Assembly: GCA_033182465.1 (NCBI GenBank)
Contig: CP137323.1
Span: forward strand, 682,001 to 746,000
DNA from: Sanghuangporus weigelae
Lineage: Eukaryota > Basidiomycota > Agaricomycetes > Hymenochaetales > Hymenochaetaceae
Length of the DNA: 64,000 bases
Reading direction: 5' to 3'
Shown: positions 1-11,500 of the stretch, piece after piece
How positions within the stretch are numbered: position 1 is the first letter of the stretch
How the letters are laid out: the number at the start of each line of letters is the position of its first letter
Position numbers and translations under genes: made by a program
The notes under the pieces: generated by a model
What the model was told of the DNA's origin: nothing
The model's input: the letters and a program-made list of their open reading frames with translations, nothing else
Database searches by the model: none

Positions 1-1885
1 GTCTTAAAGACGACATCCACATATGTTTGGTCTTTCATAGTCCAGGACAAGACATATTTGATAATAAGATAACTCATGTGGATATCATGATGTCTCCTGT
101 CTCGCGTCCTATTACATGTATAAACGGTGTTAGAAAGAAGCCGAAAATCGACAGACACGACGCGACATAGCGCAACGGAAATACCTCTTCCGTAGCGATT
201 TGTTATAAGATTGAACGACATGAGGCCAATTAAAGCAAAGCAGTAGGCGTCAACGAAATACCGCATGAGAAATCGTTGATCCGGAAAGGTAGCGAGGCCG
301 ATCGTCGGACGCGTTGCTCTCGATACCTGGCATCGTTCTTTCTCTGCAACGTGTACATGTACTCACGACGAGCAAACTGAGAAATTATCCTTTCTGATTT
401 GAGGCCGGCAGCAAACAGAAAGAGTGGAAAGGAAAAAAAAAGGGACAACGATCATCAAAATGACTGAGTGGCAAGAGTCGATTGCTCGGCAGCATCCCGT
501 CGATATCAATTTCTTTTGCCCCGACTCGACTCGATTCGACTTCATGCTTTCCAATCCGGATATTCATCCAAATTACTAGCCCTCTCCTTATACTATACTT
601 CTCCCTAATCAGGCAGCTCCGACTTAGTTGCATATCCTTCTGTGAATAAAAGGATCCCGTATCTTTCTTCATTGCTCACGCTCGTGTAACAAATCCATCC
701 ATGGGGGGGGATGCAAGCCCTAGTCTTGTTTGTTCACACGGCCTCAACCCACTATGTAACAAACACTATGTACTGTATCTGTCATCAATTATTCGGGTCG
801 TTCAGACTATCCTCTCTCTCATGAGAGCTAGTTTGAAAGAAAAAAAAAAACTCTGTATACAGTATATCCCATGCCATGTATATCACCCAAACAAATATTT
901 GTAGGTAGGATAACAATAGCAAGAGTACAGGGATCAGTATTGCTATTGTAGCTACATATTAGTATCGACCTATCTAATAATTCAACAAAGGATGAGGGTG
1001 AGGGCACTCCAAAAAAAAAAAGCTGAGCTGAGCCCGGATCCAGATCCAGACCTCCTAGACAGTCGGTCGACTCTCTTTCGATTCGATTCGAGATACTGCA
1101 TGTACAAATAGTGATAGTGACAGTAATAGTAATAGTAATAGTGTTAGTAATAAAGAAGTCATAACCACGAGGCAGGTGTACAGTAGAAACAGAGATAGAT
1201 TGAATCAGAAATCACATACGTGTAGATGTAGATCTCACTTGCTGCAATGATAATGATAATGATAAAATGCATCCGTCATTCAATAGAGGAGAGAGAGGAG
1301 GCCATACTCCAGAGCGCGCGCGCCCGGACATGAGGACGGACGAGGGACGCATGCGTCGGATCGAGTTCGTTTCGCTGTTCCGCCTGCTCTCCTGCATCCC
1401 CCCCTCTCAGTCGCAATCGCGTGTCCATGTTCTTCCGTTCCATACGTATTGAAGTTACCGCACCGCCTTCATCTCGAGATATCGATATTCATGAATTGGT
1501 ATTGATGAGTACGTACGTAGATTGAAGAGAAAAAAAGGGGATTAAAGAAAAAAGGATGAAAGAAAAAAAGGGAAAAACACTATGTACGTACGATGGGAGA
1601 CGATAACGGACGAAAAGACCAAAACGAAAAATATCAAAATCAACAAAAGGGGGCCGACAAGCAATGTTAGGTAAGTAAGTAGGTTTGTATGTATGTACGA
1701 TCTGACGAGACAGAGAGAGAGAGACAGAGAGAGAGAAAGGATTGATTAGCTACAAAGACAGAAGATTTGTTATGTGTTTCGGTTGGTTGGTTGGTGGATG
1801 CGGAAGATGGGGGGCATGCGGCATGCGACGTGCGGTGTGATTGCAGTGAGGTGAGTTTGGTCGGAGAATTACTTGGTTTGGTAGG

Positions 1886-1933
<48 letters not shown>

Positions 1934-3577
1934 CAGAAGAGAGAATGGGGAAGTCTATGTTTGTATGAGTCGAGATGATACGAGAGAAGAGAGAAGAGAG
2001 GATGCACGCGAAGAGAAAAGGAAAAGGAAAAGGAGAAAGACACAGAGGCTCCAAAGACAAAACAAAACAAATCGGGCGAAAAGACCAGCAGGAAAGACCG
2101 GGGTGGGTGAATGTTCGAACAAAAACAAAACAAAACAGTAAATTCCGCATCAGCGGTGGACGATAAAAACAAAGATACACACTTTCAAAGCAAAGCAAGT
2201 TAACGAAAGCTAAAAGCAAGTAGCAAAAAAATACACCAAAAAAAAAGTGAAAAACTAAAACTCTCTAAGCCAGGGTGAAGCAAGAAAGAGCGGGAACACG
2301 GAAGCATCGAGATTAAACCAGAGCAGAGGAGTTTTGTCTGTTTAGCGATAGCCGAAATCGTGTGCGGGGTGAGCGCAGCGCAGTACGATAGGAGGATTCG
2401 AATACTCGAATCCCCGGACGCCCGGTCCTGTCTGTCCCTCCGACCGACCGACCGACCGACACATACCAACCCACCAGCCGAGTAGAGCAAAATGACTCGA
2501 GTTGGCCCATCAACTCAATCCGGGGGGTCCGAAGTAAGCGCGCTACCTCGTCACGCTGGGCACGGGAGAAGGACAGGACAAATCAATCACGTATCTCCAC
2601 AGACGCCCACCATGCGCACGTGCACCCACCAATCTGGGTCTGGCGTGCACCGGAGGACCGGCGAAAGGGCGACTATTTCCGGACGCTACCGCTACCGCTG
2701 GGGCCGAGGTTCGAGGTTCGAGGGTTCGAGATCGGTCGGGGTGATTGGGTGATGGGATGATGGGATGATATGCCGCGTTCATGCGTTCATAGCCGTTTTC
2801 GTCGCGGGCCAACCTACACCCGAATTAAAGTTTTCAGGTTTTCGAGGTCTAAGACCAGCGATGGCGGTGAGGTGAGGTGAGGAATTGAGAGAGAGAATCG
2901 AGTGCGTGTGAGTGGGCCCGCGTCGACCCAGCTTGGACCCTCGGAGTGCCTCTGGATGCGAAGGGCAGAGAAGACGGGGGCGTGGGCATTTAGGGAGGAA
3001 GGAGGGGCGGGAGAAGGGAAGGAGGAAAGGAGGGAGGAACGTGGTAGACGCGTTGGTGCTTCAGAGTCCCCGGGGAGAAGAAAGGTAAGGTAATGTAGCG
3101 AGCAAAAAATAAAGCGGATAGGATAGAACAACCCGGAACGAACCCCAAAGTCAGAACCCAAAGCCGATTGACAACGACGACAGCAACAGCAAAAAAAAAG
3201 CCAAAGCCAGAACGAGACGAGACGAGATGAAACCAAATGACATCCAGACCAGAGAAGAGAAAGAGAAAGAAATCTATAACTATGCGATGCGAGAGTGTCG
3301 GTAGGAGAGAGGGACAGTAAATGACGATGGCGGAGATGGAAGTAGGTCGGTAAACCCAGTCGTGCGCGCGCACCGAAAGACAAGGAGGACGCGGGAGGGT
3401 GGACGTGGACATGGACGTGTATACACGCGCGGATGAAGCAAAACTTTTTTCACTCCCGATCTTTTTGGCAGCGCGACCGTCCCGTGCGAGTGGTCGACGT
3501 GAGGAAACGAAGGGTAGGTAAGTCGGCGGGAGTTTGAGCAGCAGAAGGAACCAGGGGTGCCGCTAGACATGTCCGTT
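1..3577. other. gene-poor, low-complexity left flank
   Basis: I see no convincing gene in these 3.6 kb. The sequence is dominated by purine-rich runs (GA, GGA, GAAA), short A tracts and short tandem motifs such as the AATAGT-like run near 1110-1150. The open frames present are short, biased in composition and lack family motifs. It could hold untranslated or promoter sequence of a neighbouring gene outside the window, or the 3' flank of the small gene that ends at 3578. Confidence 0.6.
1891..1930. repeat. (GA)20 microsatellite
   Basis: About 20 uninterrupted GA dinucleotides inside a longer polypurine stretch. A long frame crossing it on the minus strand reads as a serine-leucine repeat and is an artefact of the repeat. 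Confidence 0.95.
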
Positions 3578-5241
3578 CTAGAGAACAATCCTCGATCCAT
3601 CCGTGCGCAAGTCAGCTCCAGGTCTCATCGTAATTTTGACTTTGTCTGGAGCAACGAGAAGAACATACGAAAACGCGTAAATAAACTCAAAATTCAAATA
3701 TACAGAGAGAATTATGAAAAAGTGTACTTACGGAGCGCATCATCAATGGAGGTTGCGAGCACGTCGTAGGCGAGCTGTGCGGACTTGAAGTTTTCTGTCC
3801 AATCACAACGAGGAAAGAAAAAAAAGGTAGGGTCAGCATCTTTTCGTTTCAAAAGCAAAGTAGACAGAAACACGATGAAGAAATGACGCGCCGACCCCCC
3901 GCCCCGGAGTATAAGAAGCGCAGCACAGCGCATGATGAATCATGCTCTGAAACGCGGAAGAAACGAAAGCTGAGATGATGATCGACGGACGACGCGAAAA
4001 CCTCGCATCGCATCGAATATAAAATCATCGGGTAAAAGTTCACAAAACACCAAAAAAAGAGGGGTCGAGCAAAAAGGGATGTATGATCACCGCGATCGCG
4101 ACCGCGACCTGCCGCGCAAAAATTGCCGGGTGAAACGAAGAGACGAAGAAGAGATCAGGCGGGGAGGTCAGAAGGAAGAAAGAAGGTAGGTAGGTCAGAA
4201 GAAGGGAAACGTCGGTGAAGAAAAGGAGAGGGAAGGACGGACGGAAGCGAGATCGATCGAGATGAGATGAGCGATGAATAAAGTTTAGTGCTAGCTCGGA
4301 CCTGCGCGCGTCGAGACTCACGGCCCTTCGCCAAGGTCTCCTCTCCTCATCACGATACGCGCTGACATATCGCCATTTGGAGAAGAAGTGCAAGGAAAAG
4401 GGGATGAGAGACGAATGCGTCGCGTAGAAGAGATAATGCCGAGGTACGCGAGCAGGGAGGGAGGGGCGAATGTGAAACGGGGTTCATCGAGCGCGAGCGA
4501 CAAGCGGCAAGCGATTATGGACGGGTTCTCAGGCATAGGTATCTCGGTTTCGGGGATGGGTGTGGGATGGATGGGGAAGGTAGACACAGGCTCGATAAAC
4601 ATGAGCAGGGAGGAGAGGAGAGTGCCTCCCACGTGGTGTTCGCTTCACGCCGCGTGCCCGAGTGCACGATGCGTGAGTGCGACATTCCGCGAGATAATGA
4701 TAGTGGATAGTGATAATAATAGGAACGTGATAACGTCAGATGTAGGTAGGAGCGGAGGGTGTCGTGGAAAATCTCGAGGTAGATGGCGGAGAGGTGCAAG
4801 GAGGGCAGGCGCGAAAGACAAAGACAGCTGAAAGCGAATGAGTACTCACGGCTGGTAATGAAGATGTCTGCTGGCCGTTGGCCATGTTCTGCGAGGTCAC
4901 GGATAGCGCTTTGCGCAGCTGCAAGAAAGGAAACGCGTCAAACTAGCTCTAGAGAGGAAATCCGACGCGCGCGCGTGAAAAGAAATCGGGCGCGTCGACC
5001 CAGGGCGTGCCATGTTTTACAGTGACCGCGACCACCTCGGCGCACGCACAGAGCTACTTCAAAGCAGCAGGAGTCGGACATGGAACTCGGAACGCACCTT
5101 AGCCTCCTGGGCGGGGAGGTTTGACCCAAGCGTAGGGTGGTGGAGCTTGACCTGGTCGAGGCCCTTTGCATGTGGAAGGTTGGAGAGGGAGCAGGACACG
5201 CTTGGGAGTGCGGTGAGGTGGTCCATGCGTTTTTGGGACAT
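3578..5241 (-). CDS. small spliced gene of unknown function (120 aa)
   Basis: I do not recognise this protein. A model of five exons, 5241-5098, 4918-4850, 4340-4322, 3794-3732 and 3645-3578, closes in frame over 363 bases. It starts with MSQKRMDHLTALPS and ends with RTDGSRIVL before a TAG stop. The middle (LRKALSVTSQNMANGQQ and FKSAQLAYDVLATSIDDAL) reads as amphipathic helix, so a small helical subunit of a larger complex is possible. Donors are GTGCGT, GTGAGT, GTGAGT and GTAAGT. The 19-base exon at 4340-4322 is the weakest point: it was chosen because it alone joins the flanking frames, and its acceptor follows an earlier unused AG. Introns 2 and 3, about 510-530 bases, are unusually long for this window. 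Exons 1, 2, 4 and 5 look sound; function is unassigned. Confidence 0.55.
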
Positions 5242-6279
5242 TGTGTGAGGTATTGCGATGGTGTGGTGTGGTGATGCGAGCAGTGAGAGACGGCGGCAGT
5301 AGCAGATGCTTGAGATGGGACAGTATTAATACGGGAGCAAAGACCACAGGATATATGCTCACACACAGGCTACTGCCCATTTCCTTTTCCAGCTTATCTC
5401 TTTTATTATTACTTTTAATTTAATTGGGGTTACCGGCTGCAGCTTCGGCTCGGCTTCTACGGCTGATCAGGCTCGATCTTACCCACGCGCATTTGCGCCA
5501 TTCTCAGTCCGCACCGGTGTCCATCCACTTCGGCGTCTTCTCTACTCTCCCCTATCCTGTTCTCGCCTTCTCGCGTTCTGTTCTTCCCGTCGCTCTCTTC
5601 CTCCTTCCTGTCCTCGCCTCGCCTCGCCTCGCATGCTTCCTGCCTTCTGAATTCCAGACCAGATTCACACTGCCAGACACGCTGCTGCTGCTGCTTTGCT
5701 GATGACGACGGTGCTTGATAAATGAGAATCAGATTCCCCCTTCCCAGTCGACGCGCTCATCATCATCATCATCAGCATCCCGTCCTCTTACATCCATCCA
5801 TGTATAGGGGCTCTGCGTCTCCTCACCTCATATCACATGAGCACGATGCCTGCCTATATTCCATTCCTCCTCGCGGACAAAAACAAGGGTACTGCTAGAC
5901 AGATGGATCCCGTACACGAGGCTCGGAAAACACGTTGTCCTCTATCTTCAGTCTTCGGCGCTCAATCATTACAGAGTTTGCTACAAATATAGAAACGGTA
6001 AATAGGCAACGCAGCTGGGCAGCGGGCAAAGAGTTGGATTCGGGAAGTGGATTCGGTAGTTGGGACTGCTATGCTAGAGCTTGAGCCTGAGCTTGATCTG
6101 CCGACCACGTTCTCGATGGATGGATTGGATGCCTTACCTGCTCACTCACTTACTTACTTCCTCTACGTCCTGGAAGTTGAATGCGAGAATGCCGATCTTC
6201 GCTGGGACTTCGTCGTTGCATGCTGTATGTATATGACGTGCCGTGCCATGCCTGTCTGTCTGTCTGAATGCACGACGCC

Positions 6280-6365
6280 CCGTACGCGTCTTTATCAACC
6301 CAGTACGCTATGCTTCTTTCAGCCGTACGCGTCTTTATCAACCCAGTACGCTATGCTTCTTTCTA
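6280..6365. repeat. two-copy 43-bp tandem duplication
   Basis: Bases 6280-6322 and 6323-6365 are nearly identical copies beginning CCGTACGCGTCTTTATCAAC. They differ only in the last bases (CAG against TAG). The high identity suggests a recent slippage or duplication event. Confidence 0.9.
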
Positions 6366-6581
6366 GCCTCCTCGACCACGCCTCCGAGTCCGAGCTTATA
6401 GGTAGATTGGGATTCTTTTTTTCTTCCTTCGATGCATGCCGTGACAGTAATATTTACGCGTGCCGCAGATCTCTAGTCTAGTACTCGACGCTTGGAAGGA
6501 GAAGGAGAAGGAGCAGGTGGGACTCGGAAGTCAGCGTACAGTACATCTTTCGACTTCAGACTCAGACTCAGACCCAGATTC

Positions 6582-6616
6582 AGTACGTACGTACGTACAT
6601 ACATACATACATACAT
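6582..6616. repeat. TACG/TACA tetranucleotide repeat
   Basis: A run of four TACG-type units changes directly into about five TACA-type units and ends in ACATG. It is a simple-sequence repeat in non-coding DNA. Confidence 0.9.
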
Positions 6617-7247
6617 GTAATGCATTTCACTTCTTGTCGTATCTTATATCTTATATCTTATATCTCGTGTCTAGTAGTCATCAATCGTTTACAGTAATTT
6701 GGGTTATTCATAGAAAGCATTGCAATGGAGGTTTTTTTAATATTATTAGATGGAGATGTACACACGATCAACTAACGTAACTATGTAGCACTCGTCGAAA
6801 TCTCAAATCCGCCCTACTTAACTGCGTACGGGCCGAGGTCGGGTAAAGAAGAAGGCCGGCGACGGGAGTGAGCGGCGCGGCTGAGGAACGTGGTGGCGGA
6901 GGGGCAAGTCTCTGCGCTCTCTCCGCCCGGAAGCGCGGGGGAAAAACGAAAAATATCCTTCAAGGAAGGCGAGGATATTGACTTGATTTGACTTCTACTC
7001 TGAGTGGCTTGCGTCGGTCCTAAGACCTAACCGCGCTCTCATTAATATCGCTCTTGTACATAGTTCGTAGTCCGTAGTCCGTAGTCCTTAGTCAGCTCAG
7101 CAAAAAAAGAAAAAAAACACACACACAAAAATTTCGGGGTCGGAAATGAAACGAAGACAGCGCAGCGCAGCGCAGCAAATCGGTGAAGAAAGTGGTACTT
7201 AGTGAGAATGGGCTGACGACCGAAGAACGATTCTGTGGAAGGCGACG

Positions 7248-7251
<4 letters not shown>

Positions 7252-7281
<30 letters not shown>
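7252..7281. repeat. (GA)n microsatellite
   Basis: About 15 GA units. It lies about 300 bases before a TGCG tetranucleotide run (7566-7591) and about 500 before a four-copy TGATATG run (7769-7799), so this is the densest simple-repeat cluster of the window. Confidence 0.9.
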
Positions 7282-7289
<8 letters not shown>

Positions 7290-8545
7290 GAACGAATAGA
7301 AGAACGAATAGAAGAACGGACGAACGGATGAACGTCCATCCTATCCCAATGCGGCGTTGCAGCAAAATATCGTTCTCATTCTCGTTCTCATTCTCGTACT
7401 GGCTGGTATGACAGACAGACAGACTGACTGACTGACGGACAGGAACCAGGGTACCTTCTTTAGCATTCCTCATTCCTCATTCCTTCTCTGCTGGTCGTTT
7501 TGGTGGAACGTATGGCTGTGCACTCTTTGCATCGAGGATTCGATTCGATTCGACTATCAAACCGGAGTGCGTGCGTGCGTGCGTGCGTGCGGAAGAAGCT
7601 CCCTCTCTTTGGTTTGGTCCGTGCCGCCGGCAGGATTGGAGCGGAGCGAGCGGTGTGGAGATGGATGGGCAGTCACGGTAAGTTATGTAGAAATGGGGTC
7701 GAGACCGCGTTCGATTTCGATTTCGATTTCGGCTAATTGTCCTCCTGGTGGTTCTGATCGTGAGTGACTGTGATATGTGATATGTGATATGTGATATGTT
7801 GCGAGTGGAAGTGGTGATACCAGTACTTATCGTAGAATGGATAGAATTGATGGATTGGAGTGGAGTACATATCTGAACCTCTTTGTCTATACTTATCTTT
7901 GTCTCCTTTCCTTTCCGTGTCCTCCTCACCGTTTGTTTTGTTGTTTGTTCTGTTCTATTCTTGCCGGTGTCTCTTTTTGCTCTAGACGCACAGCGCATAA
8001 AACCAGATCGAAGGTAACTTACTTACCCCCCCCCCCTCATTTCGAGCCCTCGTTTCCACAATTCACACAGTCGGTGTTGTGGTGTGGTGGTGGTGCACAG
8101 GCCAATCCGTGTATGCGTTTTAACTTTTATGCTCACCTCTGGCCCGGAGACGCGTCGCGTCGGTCGCGTGCGTATTGTCTGTCTCTCTCCCGCTCCCGCG
8201 AACTCACCATCATTCTGACCTACTTGCGGAGAACGCACACGAAACCAATCCTTCACGCTTTGTTTGGGCTCTCCGCTTCTCCCTTGCTTTTTTTTTTTTG
8301 TCGTTCATCCCGCGAAACTCTGTCTAGACCGACACCAATTTTGTTTTCTTCTTTTGTTCGTTGTGGCTTTTTGTCTCACTGACACCCCCCTCGAAATGCT
8401 ATATATAATTATCCAATTATCGTGTCTCTCTTTCTCTCTTTTCTTCTTTTGATCACGCCTCGCGACGCGACTGCCTCGACGCGCGACTCGAAGATCTTGG
8501 GCAACGAACGTTAGTAATTTTTTTTTTTTTTTTCATCTTTATCAG

Positions 8546-8585
8546 TGGATCTCAATCAATGATAACGATGATTTTGGATCACCTG
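8546..8585 (+). other. candidate 40-base exon in non-coding region
   Basis: A 16-base T run and the acceptor CATCTTTATCAG come directly before this segment and the donor GTGAGT follows it. A short upstream segment ending at 7676 with ATGGATGGGCAGTCACG before the donor GTAAGT would join it in frame across a long intron. I found no convincing continuation, so this may be an untranslated or non-coding exon, or chance. Confidence 0.25.
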
Positions 8586-11500
8586 GTGAGTACTTATCGC
8601 CTTTGCCTTGGAAGGAACGTACTCGTTCATCGTGTCCTTAGCGGCAGCATTTGTTGTTCAGATGATTTGCTTCAGATATAAAAGGACAGGGGCTTGCCTG
8701 CTTAGACTCCTACACCACATGCACATATGCATGTCCTATCTTGAAGCTATCTGATGCGTATCAGTCGAGGATGACCGGACTGAGATTACTGGAGTATCAA
8801 CACAAAGACACGATCTGTGAAGAGTGCTAGGTTTTATTAATTAATTAATTCCGTGCCAGGGTAGGAACGCCCCCTTCCTGGAACCCCCTCCCCCTGTTTC
8901 GTCTGGAGTCTATCTGTCTACTATCTATCTAGACGCCCGTATCAAAAAGCTGTGTGGTGGCTCTGGTTGAAAAGAAAGAAGCTCGGGAAGCTCGATCTGA
9001 TCTGATCTGTATAGATCGTGGTACTTTGCTCTGTTTTTGGGATTTGGTGAGTATATCTATCCCAGAACGGCGGAGCGGACTCGGAACAGGTGGAAGTCTC
9101 CGGTCTGCACGGAGGGATGTAATGTATATGCTCATGAAGGAAGGTGGTATTGCCTTGAAAAACGGGTGGGAGAGCATATGGTTCGAAATTCGGATAACGC
9201 TGACGACAGGGCGATTAGGAACATCCCAGACCGTTCCGCGAACGTTCTTTTGCATCTGAATATTCCTTCCTCTTTCCACACTGCGCGCGCGGAATCGTCA
9301 AATAGTCAATTTTTGTGCACTTGGCCAATTGCGTTAACCGGTCTGATCCTTTCCTGCTTCTTATTTTCGAGTTCGCTCGGATCCGACTTTGACTCTTCTT
9401 CTGCTGCTTCTTTTCGTTTTCGTTGACGGTTGCCCGCGGATAGCGTTCCCCCGCGAAACATCAAGCACTGTGTAGTGTAGTGCAACGACATCCCATCCCA
9501 TCAGAGCGCTCACTATACAGGCTTGTTGATCTCGGGGTGAGCTATTTTTTGTCCAGGATTGATCCTAATACTTTCGTTGTTATGCATAACAAGTTCCCAT
9601 CCAAGAGTATATATACGTTTACTGCGCTTTACCCCGGGTCCGACCGGTTTTCGTTGCCTAGGATATGGCATGGTTATATTGGGTTGCGGGACCATATGAT
9701 GAAGAGTATGGTCGTCTATTTCTATTTCTGTCTATGTATCTCTGTTGGTTCGTATGGCATGGGGTTGTTGGTGCACTTATCGTCGCCGGTGCCCGCGGAG
9801 CCGTGATGCGTTGTGGATTTGTGGTTTCATCTGACTACTGCGTTTCTATTCATCTACATCCTCCTTCTTCTTATGGGCATCAGGTGGCTTACTGACTATT
9901 GGTTTTTGATGAAAGTGATTATTTTTGGGAGTGCACGGATCAGTTGCATCTGGGTTGCGTGGACATTGGCGAAATATATTGCGATAATATCCGTGTTTGC
10001 CGCGATTAGTACTTACTTGCGATCCGATCGTATGTCTTGCTCTTCTATCATATGTATCACGAGGACTGCGTATGTGGTATTCTCGAGATGATAAGCCAGC
10101 AGGGAAGAACAAGACGTCATTCCATAAGTCTAATTTTCAGAAGACCGTTCTGTTCCTTCTCTGTGGGGAAGTCTTCTCACTCTTCTCCCGAATGATGAGT
10201 GTGGGGAAAGGAATTCGGCTTGATTTTATATTTATATATCCTTTTACTAATACTGATCAGAACATTTGATGCTCGTCGGTAGAGACAGTAATAGCGAGAC
10301 TGACGTCAACTCGTGTCCGCCCGCACGTTCGCCGAGTTGTCGGGTACTCGATGGAAGGAAAACAACTTCGACGGTGTGCGTCTGCGTGAGTGCTTTATCA
10401 GATGTTCCCTAGTACTGTAATTTACTCACGTGTTAGATCCTCCACGCTACTGCGGAATCAGACGCTGGACTCAACTTGAACCTGCTACTAACGACCGTTA
10501 AAGATACTTGCTATCGTCATCAGTTCGTCATTGACGATCAATAGCAGAAGTGGGACGGGTTCAGACTTTAAGCTTTGCTCTGACTCGCCATGTTTGCTTT
10601 TGCTATTTCTGTCGTTTCCGGCGAGCTAGAGGAAGTGTTCTAGCGCTGGACCGGATGATCATGAATTGCTTCTTGCTTCTGTTTCCGCTGTATGCTAGTT
10701 CTTCCGCTTCACCGTCGTCTCTCGATGTCAAGGTGATGATCCTTGTGTGTCTTCTATGCCATCTGAGGCCTGCGTACCTACCAGCTCCTTCTGACTTGCT
10801 ATTGGATAGTATTTATTTACTTCGCAACCCTCGAGTACTTTGGCGGAGCCTGCCAGCATCAAGCTTTAATCAACTTCAAACGAATGGCAACTTGGATGCC
10901 AGAGAAACCTCTATTCAAGGCTCCGCGATGAAGCGATGTAAGCCAGAACCTCCCACGACAACATATTCCTAGTGAACCGATGATCCTTTCCGTGTCTTTC
11001 TTTGGGATATTTTGTCTGCGGATGTTTTCCCCAGGGTCTGTATTTAGATTATGTTTCTTCTCTCTCGGTGCATACTTTGGCGGGATATGTGGAGCTTTGA
11101 TAGTCAAGTCCCGCATCATATTTATTTGTATTTGCCTTTGTTTACAAAATGGACCAACCTTCCTACTTTTGGTTTAGGTTTTTGCGACTTTAGCTTTTTC
11201 CCTCATCACGTACAACCCCTACCCTTACCTTACTCTGATGCTCGTCAATCTCAAACAACCCTCGATTGAAAGAGTGGATCGTCTGATCTCAATTGTTGCG
11301 TCGGCAGCAAAATTGCGAAATCCTGAAGGAAAGCCGACAAACCGCGAAAATGGCGCTACCGCACCAGTCTTGGAGAAAGAGCTCTTTGATCGTCCATCTA
11401 TGCTTGCGGGGCATACGGACGATAGAACCGTACTTACGAGCTTTGTGAGTCTCAGGAGGACAGTTTTGAGCTAGTCTGCGCTGTTTTTTTCTTTCCTTGA

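Noticed and set aside
1869-2219. Minus-strand frame across the GA repeat
   Set aside because: It is a serine-leucine repeat produced by the microsatellite.
2814-3383. 189-codon minus-strand frame
   Set aside because: Composition is biased by polypurine repeats (Ser, Leu, Phe rich), overlapping frames are equally open, and no motif is visible.
8677-8685. TATAAAAGG box on the plus strand
   Set aside because: No gene can be placed downstream of it, so it was not called as a promoter.
10550-10972. 140-codon plus-strand frame
   Set aside because: No family motif, no splice partners and no clear coding bias.
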